The position numbers were made by a program, and so were the translations under genes. The notes beneath the pieces are model-generated. The model did no database searches. It was not told the origin of the DNA and worked only from the letters and a program-made list of their open reading frames with translations. From a virus: a DNA stretch of 64,000 nucleotides. Below, one piece after another: positions 17,897 through 27,078 of the stretch. Each line of letters opens with the position of its first letter. Position 1 is the stretch's first letter. The stretch is taken from IMG/VR virus record IMGVR_UViG_3300034107_000314, positions 62,001-126,000 of that record. One strand, given 5' to 3'.

Positions 17897-18612
17897 ATTT
17901 CGTATTTATACCCGTGAATAAAATCTGTTCCATTAAAATCGCGTGAAAATTCTTCTTCGATTAATTTGCTCCAATCCTTATCATCTTTGTGACTCCAAGA
18001 GCTTACCTTTTTCAACATTCCCTCTTTGTCCATTGCCCAGCTGTAATGATGGCACATAGGCTTGTCATCTAATCCTAACACTCCAAATTCTTTAGATAAG
18101 TTTGGAATATATTTATATGAAGCTCTTTCTAATTCGGTAAAAATATTTTCTTCAGATACGACTTTTTTATTTACTAGCATTGGACTATCTTCATATGTTA
18201 ATGATCTATAATTAGTAGATCTAAAATACCAGTAATTTGCAAATGTTGTTACGTCTGCAATATTATCTTTTAGATTCATCCATTCTTTGATTTTATTTTT
18301 TTCAAATACTTCATCTGAATCTAAGAATAAGATGTGGTCTGATTTCGATATCTGGTATCCTACCCACCTTGTATAATTTGAATGCCACCTAGAGCTATTT
18401 GAAATGTCAAAGTTTAATTTTATAAACTTACAGTCTTTATTTTTATCTTTTACATCTTCTATTATATCTAGATCTTCGGGTTTATTATCAAATGTATAAT
18501 CAAAATATGTAATTATTATATTATTACTTATTTCTCTAATTCCTTCAATAGTATGATTTATATATTTATAATCATAACTACAAAATGGTATTATAGTATC
18601 TATATTCAACAT
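17875..18612 (-). CDS. Glycosyltransferase, GT2-like
   Basis: A 245-residue GT-A type protein with SDHILFLDSDEVFEKNKI (DSD, metal and donor binding, about 92-109) and a C-terminal HHYSWAMDKEGMLKK segment. It is the first gene of the 13-18.6 kb cassette and overlaps the next by 22 bases. Confidence 0.75.
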   Translation of the reverse strand: MLNIDTIIPFCSYDYKYINHTIEGIREISNNIIITYFDYTFDNKPEDLDIIEDVKDKNKDCKFIKLNFDISNSSRWHSNYTRWVGYQISKSDHILFLDSDEVFEKNKIKEWMNLKDNIADVTTFANYWYFRSTNYRSLTYEDSPMLVNKKVVSEENIFTELERASYKYIPNLSKEFGVLGLDDKPMCHHYSWAMDKEGMLKKVSSWSHKDDKDWSKLIEEEFSRDFNGTDFIHGYKYEICETLIR

Positions 18613-18638
18613 TATATTTATTTTCTATTTGAATTTTA

Positions 18639-19184
18639 TTATGTTAAGTCTGACACATTATTACTTGACCACATCTTACAGCTCCAGTAATTAGCCTTCC
18701 ACTTTGGCCCCGGATTATCACAGTTGTGCCTTGCTCTGTAAGACTTTCGTCTTTCTGGATCATCGCGTTTGATTTCCATATTTGGATCGCCAAAGTTTAC
18801 TTTTACGACATTGCCACTCTCATTTTTAACATAGACTGAAAATTTCTTTGGGCCACCGGGAGTTCTGAATGGTTTATTGAGTGTAACTTTCTTATCTTTT
18901 CCAGTGTCTTTAGCATTTAAAGTTTTATCTTGGTCGCCCTCATAGAAAACTCCACCCGCAATAGACGTTTCATATGTAAACTCATCCCATTCATCATTCC
19001 ATTCAGCTTCTGCAAGTTGATATGCCAGATCAGCTCCTTCCATTGCAGTTGCTCTAGATTCTTGTAGACAGATCGCAACTCTTTGCTGAGAATCTTTATA
19101 GTCTTTTTTCATTACGGGGTTGCTCATGCATCTTGCAACATATTCTTTAGAGTCTTCGTCTTTTCGCTTACTTGGGATTGGCAT
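18639..19184 (-). CDS. Prohead or capsid-assembly-associated protein
   Basis: A 181-residue protein with two parts seen in large phages: an N-terminal ARCMSNPVMKKDYKDSQQR motif and a C-terminal block with GGPKKFSVYVKN, VKVNFGDPNMEIKRDDP and paired Cys (NCDNPGPKWKANYWSC). Similar blocks occur in phage head genes. The exact function is unknown and the assignment rests on memory of such motifs. Confidence 0.5.
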   Translation of the reverse strand: MPIPSKRKDEDSKEYVARCMSNPVMKKDYKDSQQRVAICLQESRATAMEGADLAYQLAEAEWNDEWDEFTYETSIAGGVFYEGDQDKTLNAKDTGKDKKVTLNKPFRTPGGPKKFSVYVKNESGNVVKVNFGDPNMEIKRDDPERRKSYRARHNCDNPGPKWKANYWSCKMWSSNNVSDLT

Positions 19185-19630
19185 TAGTCAGATTCCTCCA
19201 TTGTATCTTCTTCAGGACTTTCTTCGTAATACATTACATAATCATGCACAGCTTTTAAATAGTCTTCAATAATTGTAATCTTGGATTGAACCCAACCTTC
19301 TGATAGGCAGGATTGGTTTGATTCATTCAATCCCATCATTAGAGCATTTGCGTGTTTAACTATAGATTTAATAGAAGCTTTTGTCATTTCTATATTTTCC
19401 ATGACAATCTCTTCTGGATTATCGGAAGCTTTATTCTTTTTCCAAGCGGCTTCAATCTCACTAATTACATTTTTATTTGTTCCTAGTCCAGTATCGCTAA
19501 CAGGTGGAGTTTTCATTTGCTTTCCTTTATTTTTTTTAGAATACGATAGTTCATCTGGTTCTTCTGGAGTGTCTGCTGGTTCTCTTTCATCGAACTGTTT
19601 TACATCTTTAGCTGTAATATTCTTTTTCAT
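19184..19630 (-). CDS. Prohead-core-like acidic protein
   Basis: A 148-residue, highly charged protein with a Glu/Lys-rich first half. The helical second half holds CLSEGWVQSKITIIEDYL, a motif shared by small phage head-region proteins. It shares one base with the next gene. A scaffold-type role is inferred. Confidence 0.5.
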   Translation of the reverse strand: MKKNITAKDVKQFDEREPADTPEEPDELSYSKKNKGKQMKTPPVSDTGLGTNKNVISEIEAAWKKNKASDNPEEIVMENIEMTKASIKSIVKHANALMMGLNESNQSCLSEGWVQSKITIIEDYLKAVHDYVMYYEESPEEDTMEESD

Positions 19631-19640
19631 TGTTTCTCCT

Positions 19641-19680
19641 AAAAATAAATAGCGATATATCCATTTAGGATACTCGCTAT
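19641..19680 (-). terminator. Rho-independent terminator
   Basis: A long, slightly imperfect hairpin (ATAGCGAGTATCC paired with GGATATATCGCTAT) followed by TTATTTTT on the minus strand. It ends the gene at 19696-20049. Confidence 0.75.
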
Positions 19681-19695
19681 ATCGTATAATATTAA

Positions 19696-20049
19696 TTAAT
19701 TAAGGGTTAAGAAATATTGTGCGCTGTGTACAAGAGCTAACATTTCATCACGAATATTCAATAGATCTGTATCATTTGGATCTAGTTCATTACTTAATCC
19801 GACAAGAAACTCCTCAAAAGATGAGATGGTTTCATTTACATTCGATGTGTTATATGCGATCATTGATCCTGAGTTAGCTGGCATATTCCTACCATACTTA
19901 CCCATATAAGTTTCCATGAAAGTATCTGTAAGGTCGTGGATTCCATCATAGAGATCGCCAAGTGTCTTGTGTTGTGAGTATGATGTTGTCAGCCAATGAA
20001 ATACGTGGATTTGCATTACAAATCCCAAAAGTGTGCTTGCAAATTGCAT
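19696..20049 (-). CDS. DUF5856-like phage protein
   Basis: A 117-residue, all-helical protein. Its N-terminal half (QIHVFHWLTTSYSQHKTLGD, then IHDLTDTFMETYMGKYG) resembles a family of small phage proteins with a ferritin-like four-helix layout and conserved His/Asp/Glu. No enzymatic role is established. It is monocistronic with a terminator. Confidence 0.6.
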   Translation of the reverse strand: MQFASTLLGFVMQIHVFHWLTTSYSQHKTLGDLYDGIHDLTDTFMETYMGKYGRNMPANSGSMIAYNTSNVNETISSFEEFLVGLSNELDPNDTDLLNIRDEMLALVHSAQYFLTLN

Positions 20050-20095
20050 TCAATTCTCCGTTAATTTTATTAAAAGTTGACTGTTTGATAACTTA

Positions 20096-20443
20096 TTATA
20101 ACCTGTATGCGTCAATAAGAAAACTCTCAATATCGATATATTTTTTATTTTCCCACATAGTTTTTACTTTTTCTTTTGCTAAAGATTTCTTCATCCCTAA
20201 AGATACTAAACACTCTATAGCTTCGGGCTTAAGATCTATCTCTTCTTTTTGCTTTACTAGTTCGTGCTGTTTTATTTTTTTAGATTCTGGTCTTACTTTT
20301 TTGCGTTTGGGTTTTATATAAATTGGTTTAGTTTCTACATATCTTATTTCTGGTTCTCGTTCTGGACTGCCTATAAAAATAGGGATTAACATTGGCAAAA
20401 ACAGACATAGCCCCATAAAAATTAGACTACCGTTTTCGTTCAT
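20096..20443 (-). CDS. Membrane protein with RuvA-C/UBA-like C-terminal domain
   Basis: A 115-residue protein with one N-terminal membrane segment (about 7-24), a basic Lys/Arg/Pro linker, and a C-terminal three-helix domain (about 74-113) with EAIECLVSLGMKKSLAKEKV. That domain resembles the RuvA C-terminal or UBA-like fold seen in some phage proteins. The function is unknown. Confidence 0.5.
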   Translation of the reverse strand: MNENGSLIFMGLCLFLPMLIPIFIGSPEREPEIRYVETKPIYIKPKRKKVRPESKKIKQHELVKQKEEIDLKPEAIECLVSLGMKKSLAKEKVKTMWENKKYIDIESFLIDAYRL

Positions 20444-20519
20444 GTTAATCCCCTTTTATTACTCATGCATACAAGATATAGTTCGTTAAGGAGTAATGCT
20501 TACTTTATTTCTATATCTA

Positions 20520-21428
20520 TTATTTGCAGAATCTGCCGTTTGAATCACGCTTGTTATGATAAGGACACTCGTCATCAGAGCAATTGCCTAGCTCTTCATC
20601 AAGTCTTTCACATTCATCAGGGTCGTCACAATCGCAGTTTGGAAATCCGCAATCATCATCGTCCTCGTCCTCGTCGTCCTCATCATTATTATACTGCGAA
20701 GAGTAGTCGTTGGCAAGTGGTTTTTCAAATTCTCCCACAACTTTATACTTCGCCGTCCTGAGCTTTTGATTCTGGCAGTCATGAGGAACGCTCACAACGT
20801 CCGATGGGTCAACCTCAACGACCACTAGGCGATTAGCCCCCTGATTGAACTCTGTGGCGTAGGCCAGCGTGCCAACGTGAAAGCCATAGCTACAACCAAG
20901 ATCGGGGTCATCACATACATCATTGCGGGCCATTGTATGCTCACTACCAATCGTATTCAAGAACTTATTACTGTACCAGTCCTTGTAGTCTTCACGAACT
21001 GATTTATAAGCCAAGAAATTACCAGTTGGAGTCAGTGGCATTTGCCCATGCTCAAGAAACTTATAAAGTTCCTGCACTGCTCTGCGAGAAGGATTTTGTA
21101 ATACCTTGCTCAAGAAGTTTAGCAGTGGCTTAACAGGAAGTTTAGCCTTCATAAATTCCAAGATCTTAACGGTCAAGTAATTATCAATGTAATTACCATT
21201 GTACTTAACTCCAATATCATCAACTTCAATTCCCGAAGATGATGTATATACTTCAACAGCTTTCTTAACACTGAGAAGTTCTTCAAGACCTTCATAGTCT
21301 TCAGCGTCCAGCTTATCCAAAACCGTTTGCCAGTTTGGATGGGACGAATCAATATTATAGACCTTAGCAGAGTCGAGAAAGCTAACGGTCAGTGAATTTT
21401 CTGTTCCAATAAAAGCGACATTACTCAT
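20520..21428 (-). CDS. rIIB: rIIB-like protein with acidic Cys-rich tail
   Basis: A 302-residue protein matching the rIIB group of large phages: a central VQELYKFLEHGQMPLTPTGNFLAYKSV block and a GCSYGFHVGTLAYA motif. It pairs with rIIA immediately upstream (ATGA overlap). In T4 this pair protects infection against prophage exclusion at the membrane. An unusual C-terminal tail (about 245-300) is packed with Asp and Cys (for example PNCDCDDPDEC) and may bind metal. Confidence 0.8.
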   Translation of the reverse strand: MSNVAFIGTENSLTVSFLDSAKVYNIDSSHPNWQTVLDKLDAEDYEGLEELLSVKKAVEVYTSSSGIEVDDIGVKYNGNYIDNYLTVKILEFMKAKLPVKPLLNFLSKVLQNPSRRAVQELYKFLEHGQMPLTPTGNFLAYKSVREDYKDWYSNKFLNTIGSEHTMARNDVCDDPDLGCSYGFHVGTLAYATEFNQGANRLVVVEVDPSDVVSVPHDCQNQKLRTAKYKVVGEFEKPLANDYSSQYNNDEDDEDEDDDDCGFPNCDCDDPDECERLDEELGNCSDDECPYHNKRDSNGRFCK

Positions 21429-23494
21429 ACTTCACCATCCTTTTGAATTGTTGTAGAAACCAGATCAACGTATTGGGCCACTTGTTTAATTATACCATCG
21501 AAATCTCTGTTGTCAATCAAAACTTTCAGCAGAGGGTACTTTTCCTTGATTTTGTTCTGAGCTTCGTAGTGCTTTGCATCTCGCTTAGCGACCTCGTCGG
21601 AAATCTCCTTGTATAGCGATGAATCGTGACGACGAATAATATTCGTGATTGCTTCGTAATATCCTACTTTAGTGTAGTCAAGGGAGAAACCACTATATTC
21701 TTTCATGTAATCATCAATAAGAGTCTCGGATTCAGTCTCATCATGGATTTTCGCAAGTGCTTGCCATTGAGTGTCAGATTTAACATTGTCCTCTGACAAC
21801 ATGCGAATGATTTCATCTTTATTTGTCTTTACCTCATTGACAAGATAATCTAAGAAATTAACAAAGTTACGTTCGTTAATCTTTAAACTATTGAATTGAT
21901 TATCAGTAAAAATATACACTGTCTTATCTCCAATTACTTTTGGGTTATTTATGCTATGAGTCTCTAGTCTATAGTATTGGCTATCTGTTAGATAGAATCC
22001 TTCTTTAGTATCCTTGCTGAGCTTAGCACCTTTTCTATCTGCACCATTGATAGTATAGTTCATAGCGGTGCAGTTATTACCTGTACTACTGCGAACTACA
22101 GCAGAATCCTTATTAAAGGTCAGCTTTGAAGCGAAAAGAAAATCTGATTCCTCAAAGCCATATACATTAATGAGAATATCTTTATCTGCAACATCAATTA
22201 CAAAGATTGTCGATATTGTCATATCATCTGAAATGCTTGCTTTTTGTAGCTCCTTCATCTTAAGGTTAAAATTAGTATTTTTATCCTTAATTACGATAAC
22301 TGTACCTTCGGTAACTCTATGGTTTCCATGAGAACCAATTTTAATCATTTCAATTTTATCACGCCATCGATCATATCTGCAATACATTGCATCTTTTGAT
22401 AGTATCTCTTGATGAACAAGTGCAAAATATGAAATATCGTCATAGCTTGAAGGATATAAACCTCCCACTAGATCTTTTACAAATCTACGGGTTAGTCCGC
22501 TATCATTCACAACTTTAAAGATTGATTTGAATTTCTCAAACTTAGATTGTGATACGTTACTTTCAGCATTCTTGACTGACAAAGCGACCTCTTCAATAAG
22601 TTCGTCTTTAACCTTTTGGATAAATCCGTTAGTCTTAGATCTATACTCAAGAGATTCGCGAGAAGGAGTGATATCAACATCGCCAATGTTAGCATTGATG
22701 ACTACAGTTTTATTGCCAATGAATGTATGCTTAAAGATCTCGCTTTCACATGGGTAAAGCACTTGGCCCATACGAACAAAAACAGTACAAGAATAGTCAG
22801 ATGTATGCTCGTACTTGTCAAATCCATCAGCTTTACCAAACAGTACAATCCTTTGATCTTTCTTGCCTTCCATCAAGTTTTTAATATTAAAGCTGTTGTT
22901 AATCTTTGGAGTGATATCAAACCAGCTCAGTACTCTAGTTACAGCTTTATTAAAGCTAGTACGATCTTCATGCTTAACTGCAAAGCTAACCTTTACACCT
23001 TTATCTTCAGTTGGACTATTTGCAAGTAAAGAAACAGAGGGTTCGCCGTTTTCATTTTCAAAACACAAGTATACGTACTTATGTCCGTTGTAGTTATTCT
23101 CTACGGTAAATTGCTTTGTGTACGCAAATGGGCTTTTTGAACCAAGACCAAAGCAACCGACCTGAGTGTCCGAAGTTGTCTTGGTTGAATAGAAATATGT
23201 GGTGTAAATCTTTTCAAATTCTTCGGGGTCGATACCCTTGCCATGATCGCGTACAGAGAACGAATGGTCAATAAAGTCTGGGAAGTGGACTTCGATTGGA
23301 ACATCGCCAATACCGGCATTTACGTGAGCATCTGAGGCATTTGTGCAAAGCTCCCGCACGATAGCCTGATATTGATCGCTATACAACTTAGATGAGAGAA
23401 TATTGAAAGCCTTAGAGCTGGTTTCAATCTTGAACGTGGATTCTTGAAACCCATTTGAGCGAACGACTTTTCTTTTTTCATCTGCAATAATCAT
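21425..23494 (-). CDS. rIIA: rIIA-like protein with GHKL ATPase domain
   Basis: A 689-residue protein. The N-terminal GHKL ATPase has an N box (RELCTNASDAHVN, about 45-57), DHGKGI (G1) and GCFGLGSKSPFAY (G2). The rest is a long helical region, as in T4 rIIA. It forms an operon with rIIB. A sigma70-type promoter lies about 45 bases upstream and the start has AAGGAG. Confidence 0.85.
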   Translation of the reverse strand: MIIADEKRKVVRSNGFQESTFKIETSSKAFNILSSKLYSDQYQAIVRELCTNASDAHVNAGIGDVPIEVHFPDFIDHSFSVRDHGKGIDPEEFEKIYTTYFYSTKTTSDTQVGCFGLGSKSPFAYTKQFTVENNYNGHKYVYLCFENENGEPSVSLLANSPTEDKGVKVSFAVKHEDRTSFNKAVTRVLSWFDITPKINNSFNIKNLMEGKKDQRIVLFGKADGFDKYEHTSDYSCTVFVRMGQVLYPCESEIFKHTFIGNKTVVINANIGDVDITPSRESLEYRSKTNGFIQKVKDELIEEVALSVKNAESNVSQSKFEKFKSIFKVVNDSGLTRRFVKDLVGGLYPSSYDDISYFALVHQEILSKDAMYCRYDRWRDKIEMIKIGSHGNHRVTEGTVIVIKDKNTNFNLKMKELQKASISDDMTISTIFVIDVADKDILINVYGFEESDFLFASKLTFNKDSAVVRSSTGNNCTAMNYTINGADRKGAKLSKDTKEGFYLTDSQYYRLETHSINNPKVIGDKTVYIFTDNQFNSLKINERNFVNFLDYLVNEVKTNKDEIIRMLSEDNVKSDTQWQALAKIHDETESETLIDDYMKEYSGFSLDYTKVGYYEAITNIIRRHDSSLYKEISDEVAKRDAKHYEAQNKIKEKYPLLKVLIDNRDFDGIIKQVAQYVDLVSTTIQKDGEV

Positions 23495-23538
23495 CTCTGT
23501 CTCCTTGTTAGGTCCAATCTGACGTTTCTTGTACCACT

Positions 23539-23566
23539 ATTCTAACATGAGAATCGGCCCTGTCAA
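23539..23566 (-). promoter_or_regulatory. Sigma70-type promoter of rIIA-rIIB
   Basis: TTGACA, 16 bases, TAGAAT on the minus strand. Confidence 0.65.
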
Positions 23567-23841
23567 GGGTCTCTTCGCTTTTTTCTCATTTTGTCAATTC
23601 TTTTCATCACCGGATCGTCGTTGAAGTAGATATCGTCGTCGCTATCAGAGAACCCGGTCTCGTTCACAATCCAAACTGCACCCTTAGCATCAATCCTTAA
23701 TCTCAGCCAAACTTTAAGACATGCATCAAGTTCATTCTTTGCATCTACAATCTCTTGATAATCTTTAATAAGGCTGAGTGCATTAGTTGTTCCTTTTGGA
23801 ATTGGTAGCTTTTCAGTTACTCTGACATAATATTTGGCCAT
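23563..23841 (-). CDS. Small protein of unknown function
   Basis: A 92-residue protein starting MAKYYVRVTEKLP, with a conserved-looking WLRLRIDAKGAVWIVNETGF strand region and a basic C-terminus. The ATG at 23841 is preferred over upstream in-frame codons that lie inside thyX. The -35 box of the rIIA promoter lies at its stop. Confidence 0.55.
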   Translation of the reverse strand: MAKYYVRVTEKLPIPKGTTNALSLIKDYQEIVDAKNELDACLKVWLRLRIDAKGAVWIVNETGFSDSDDDIYFNDDPVMKRIDKMRKKRRDP

Positions 23842-23842
23842 A

Positions 23843-24493
23843 TTAAACCTCAAAAATAGCGTTAGAGATAATTGGGAATTCATTAATAAAGATTTTTTTG
23901 ATTTCTTCAGCAATCAAGCGATGTTCTTTTTGCGTATCTTCTTTTGTTCTAAGTTGAAGATAATGAATCCAGCTACGAATATTACCTTTCATATATAGAG
24001 TTGTTTGAACATTCAAAGGAAGTACCATTCTCGCACATTCTCTAGCAGTGCCAGCATTAATTAATCTATCGTACAATGATTTGCTATATTCAATATGTTC
24101 TTGAATTAAATCATTTGCTAATCCATCTTCAAGTTCTGGATTAATAATTTCATCGCCGACTTGACGATTAGTTTTACCTTGCGCTCTAAGTTCTATATTT
24201 TCAAAATCTTGTATTTCTGCATACCTTTGCGAGAATTCTTGAAATGAAAAAGTTTTATGACGAAGAATTTGAGCGGCAATAGCCCGACTTGTCTTGATTT
24301 CTACCGTCATGTCAGCTTGTTCAAAAATGCTCCAATGTCCATGTTTAATACAATACTTAAGAAGTTTATCTCCTGTGTCAACATTGAGTTGGTTATTTGG
24401 ATTACTAACTCTTGCACAATATACAATAATATCTTCTGCTTTATTTAAGCCTTCAATATTTGGCTTGGTTGTTGATACTAATTTGACTTTCAT
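23843..24493 (-). CDS. thyX: Flavin-dependent thymidylate synthase
   Basis: A 216-residue ThyX that makes dTMP from dUMP with FAD, NADPH and methylene-folate. The signature is at 78-91: RHKTFSFQEFSQRY, close to RHRxxSxNxxSxRY with Lys for Arg and Gln for Asn. It works with dCMP deaminase and the reductase at 1.5-4.2 kb, though encoded 20 kb away. An HNH gene directly upstream overlaps it by 4 bases, as if inserted in front of it. Confidence 0.92.
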   Translation of the reverse strand: MKVKLVSTTKPNIEGLNKAEDIIVYCARVSNPNNQLNVDTGDKLLKYCIKHGHWSIFEQADMTVEIKTSRAIAAQILRHKTFSFQEFSQRYAEIQDFENIELRAQGKTNRQVGDEIINPELEDGLANDLIQEHIEYSKSLYDRLINAGTARECARMVLPLNVQTTLYMKGNIRSWIHYLQLRTKEDTQKEHRLIAEEIKKIFINEFPIISNAIFEV

Positions 24494-25125
24494 TTAATCA
24501 TTCCTTCGTTTATCTTGTATGTCATTGTTTCTTTGTCAAAAATTATTATTCCACGCTGCACTAGATCGTATGAAACTTTTTCTAAATTGCAATGTAGATC
24601 TCTATGCATTTTAGAACTATTACAAATTGCTAAATTATCAATGTTGTTATTTAATTTATCGCCATCTATATGATGGATAGATTCTCCACCGCCATTCCAT
24701 TGCGTTTTTAATTCTCTTCCGATAGTTTCTTCAACTATTAAAATATGCTCTTTTTTATATTTTTGACGACCAGATGCAGTGAATTCGCCTTCACATTTTA
24801 TCATTTTGTATCCATCAGAAGATATATATTCTCCACCATTCCATCTACTGCTATTTTCTCTTGAAAACTGAGGTTTTTTAACTCCCTTTTGAGCAATTTT
24901 TGAATGGCAGTTAAGACAATAGTTACTTTTTCGTCTTTTATATGAATGATAATCCACTTCTTTTGTTATTCCACATCCTTCGCACGTAGAATTAATTTTC
25001 TTTCTTATTTGTGGGATTGCACTTGCACATGCTTTACAATTAAATCTTTTTCCATCCTTTTGGTGTTTGTCGTTATGGAAGTCATCTATATTTTTTTGAA
25101 TTCCACATTTAGTACAAGTCTTCAT
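24490..25125 (-). CDS. HNH homing endonuclease with zinc ribbons
   Basis: A 211-residue protein with two N-terminal CxxC pairs (CTKCG and CKAC), a second ribbon (CEGCG and CLNC), and a C-terminal HNH core with SIHHIDGDKLNNNIDNLAI. The start at 25125 is chosen because AGGAG precedes it. A GTGTATATTAT motif lies 45 bases upstream. It abuts thyX, a usual home for such elements. Confidence 0.8.
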   Translation of the reverse strand: MKTCTKCGIQKNIDDFHNDKHQKDGKRFNCKACASAIPQIRKKINSTCEGCGITKEVDYHSYKRRKSNYCLNCHSKIAQKGVKKPQFSRENSSRWNGGEYISSDGYKMIKCEGEFTASGRQKYKKEHILIVEETIGRELKTQWNGGGESIHHIDGDKLNNNIDNLAICNSSKMHRDLHCNLEKVSYDLVQRGIIIFDKETMTYKINEGMIK

Positions 25126-25169
25126 GATTTTGCTTCTCCTGTGCATTAAAGGTTAAATGTATACCTATT

Positions 25170-25180
25170 ATAATATACAC
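25170..25180 (-). promoter_or_regulatory. GTGTATAnTAT motif (candidate phage promoter)
   Basis: GTGTATATTAT on the minus strand before the HNH gene at 24490-25125. Confidence 0.4.
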
Positions 25181-25218
25181 AGGGATTTAAAAAAGCTATT
25201 AAAACTCTACTTTATTGC

Positions 25219-25434
25219 TCATCGAGATCCTCTTTCTAATTTTTCTATTCTATCTCTATCATCTAAAATGTCAAGTTTTAAAGATTGTGATTTTACCAAT
25301 GTCATAATCATAAGAAAACTTGTAGAATTTATTCCAAAATTACGTTCTATAACGATATAGACGATTGAATATAACATAATCTCTATAGATACACAGGCTA
25401 TAGATCCGATAAATCTTATATTACGATCACTCAT
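25219..25434 (-). CDS. Small membrane protein
   Basis: A 71-residue protein with one or two hydrophobic segments (about 8-27 and 36-47) and a charged C-terminal helix. The function is unknown. It overlaps the YopX-like gene by 8 bases. Confidence 0.55.
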   Translation of the reverse strand: MSDRNIRFIGSIACVSIEIMLYSIVYIVIERNFGINSTSFLMIMTLVKSQSLKLDILDDRDRIEKLERGSR

Positions 25435-25747
25435 ATATATGCCCCGTTACTTTAATTGTGTGTTTAATTATATGATCTAACATACAGAACTCATCTTTTC
25501 CAAATACGTATACCGCATTAACGTCGCAGTATTTAACTTCTTGTTTTTTATAGCTATCAATTTCACCTTTGTTAGATGATACGCATACGTCAAAATCAAC
25601 TAGATCGCCTTCATATATTTCTATGCCATCGCAGTCTTTCATTCCTGTCCATTGCTCAGTTGGCCACCCTTCGTACATATAAAGGTCTTCTACGTAATGA
25701 ACCTCTTCATAGTTATTAACCCAGACTCTAAATTTAAGTTGTCTCAA
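25427..25747 (-). CDS. YopX-family protein (TTG start)
   Basis: A 106-residue protein with the YopX pattern: KFRVWVNNYEE start and WTGMKDCDGIEIYEGDLVDF in the middle. These are common in phages of unknown role. The TTG start at 25747 has GAGG 6 bases upstream and lies inside the preceding gene. Confidence 0.75.
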   Translation of the reverse strand: MRQLKFRVWVNNYEEVHYVEDLYMYEGWPTEQWTGMKDCDGIEIYEGDLVDFDVCVSSNKGEIDSYKKQEVKYCDVNAVYVFGKDEFCMLDHIIKHTIKVTGHIYE

Positions 25748-25994
25748 TGTAATCCTCGCAAGAAATATAATATGTATTTGTTCCGACAGTTATATTTAAT
25801 TTTGGAAAATAACTATCTCCGTATTCCTGTCTAATTCTTTCATTTTCCTTCATTGATGGATATTCGCCCTTCTCATCTCTCCACATGGGAAATGGTTGCA
25901 ATCCATAGCAATCCCTTTGCTTCCAGAAGCATTTGCTATTTTGACATTCGCTAGTCCATTTACATTGATAATAATCAAGATTAGCTTGACTCAT
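25734..25994 (-). CDS. Small Cys-containing protein
   Basis: An 86-residue protein with four or five Cys near the N-terminus (YQCKWTSECQNSKCFWKQRDC) that could bind a metal ion, and a polar C-terminal half. No family is recognised. It overlaps both neighbours by about 14 bases. Confidence 0.55.
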   Translation of the reverse strand: MSQANLDYYQCKWTSECQNSKCFWKQRDCYGLQPFPMWRDEKGEYPSMKENERIRQEYGDSYFPKLNITVGTNTYYISCEDYIETT

Positions 25995-26157
25995 CGGGAT
26001 CTATCCTCCAAATTTTTCCATGTTCATCTGTACAAATTATATCCAATGAAAAGCACATTCTACAAAAAGGAATCTGCTTACGTTCAAACAGCTCCTTTGA
26101 TATTTTATTCTCTCTGCCACATTTATTACATTTGTAATTAAGTTGTCTGCTTTCCAT
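25981..26157 (-). CDS. Small zinc-ribbon protein
   Basis: A 58-residue protein with two CxxC pairs (CNKC at 10-13 and CRMC at 32-35), a typical zinc-ribbon spacing, followed by a strand-like tail (GKIWRIDPDE). It overlaps the UvdE gene end and the next gene start, in line with tight phage packing. Confidence 0.6.
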   Translation of the reverse strand: MESRQLNYKCNKCGRENKISKELFERKQIPFCRMCFSLDIICTDEHGKIWRIDPDESS

Positions 26158-27043
26158 TTTTTAATATCTCATAGATAGCCCAGTCTTTCATCTTTAATTC
26201 TGTATCCCAATAAACATCTTTACCATATGAATTAGGAAGCTCAGTTGCATAGTCTGCGTGCTTACGAGTGCCATCTATACCTTCTGAGTAATGAAATAAT
26301 GGAGTCGTATTCCAAGTGGAGTATGCTAGTTCGAACGCTTCTTGCTCTTGTAATCCTCCAGATAACATTCTATAGTGGAGAATGTCAAATGTAACAGGAA
26401 TACCATAACGCAAGTGAAAAATATCATAGAGTCTTTTGATTGACCAAACACCTTTAGCATTATCATTATTCTCCAATACAAGTCGATTACGAACGCCCTT
26501 GGATAAGCGAGCAAAGTTAGACATAAATCGTGATGATATAACTTCTGGGTCTCCATCTTGTCGGCAGTGGATGTTTAAAGGAGACCTGTAATCATTAGGA
26601 AGTTTTAGTAAGTCAAAAATCATAGAGTGTAACTCAAGATCAAGAATGCTGTTATTAACAACACGATCTTCTAAACTAGTTAGTGAGATATACTCAGATG
26701 GGTGAGCTGAGATTCTTATATTGCTATTGGCAATAGTATTGGCAGTCTTGTCAATCTCATCGAATACTTCATCTACGTTTGGTAGGTCTGTGATAGACAA
26801 CATCATATCGGGGTGATTTAGCAAAGGAGTAATAGATGAGGATAATCTATACCCTGCAATACCTGTAGCGATACAATGCTTGATGGTTTTATGAGTGACC
26901 TTGAAATTATTAAGTATGCGACTGGAAAGGATCTGCATAGCTTCAGCCTTGGGCAATGCTGAGAATCTAGCATAAGTCATTGTCTGGAATTTAATGCCAC
27001 GTTCGGCCAGTTCATTTGAGATACAACAGAGTGCGAGTTTCAA
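26138..27043 (-). CDS. uvsE: UV damage endonuclease (UvdE)
   Basis: A 301-residue TIM-barrel nuclease that incises 5' of UV photoproducts. Metal-site motifs typical of UvdE are seen: RISAHPSEYISL, NIHCRQDGD, RLVLENND, VTFDILHYRM and FHYSEGIDG. The TTG at 27043 is preferred as start since AAGGAG lies 7 bases upstream. It has its own promoter, so it is probably made early to repair phage DNA. Confidence 0.88.
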   Translation of the reverse strand: MKLALCCISNELAERGIKFQTMTYARFSALPKAEAMQILSSRILNNFKVTHKTIKHCIATGIAGYRLSSSITPLLNHPDMMLSITDLPNVDEVFDEIDKTANTIANSNIRISAHPSEYISLTSLEDRVVNNSILDLELHSMIFDLLKLPNDYRSPLNIHCRQDGDPEVISSRFMSNFARLSKGVRNRLVLENNDNAKGVWSIKRLYDIFHLRYGIPVTFDILHYRMLSGGLQEQEAFELAYSTWNTTPLFHYSEGIDGTRKHADYATELPNSYGKDVYWDTELKMKDWAIYEILKNGKQTT

Positions 27044-27078
27044 GATCAATCTCCTTAGTAGTGGTTGGTTACACTATT

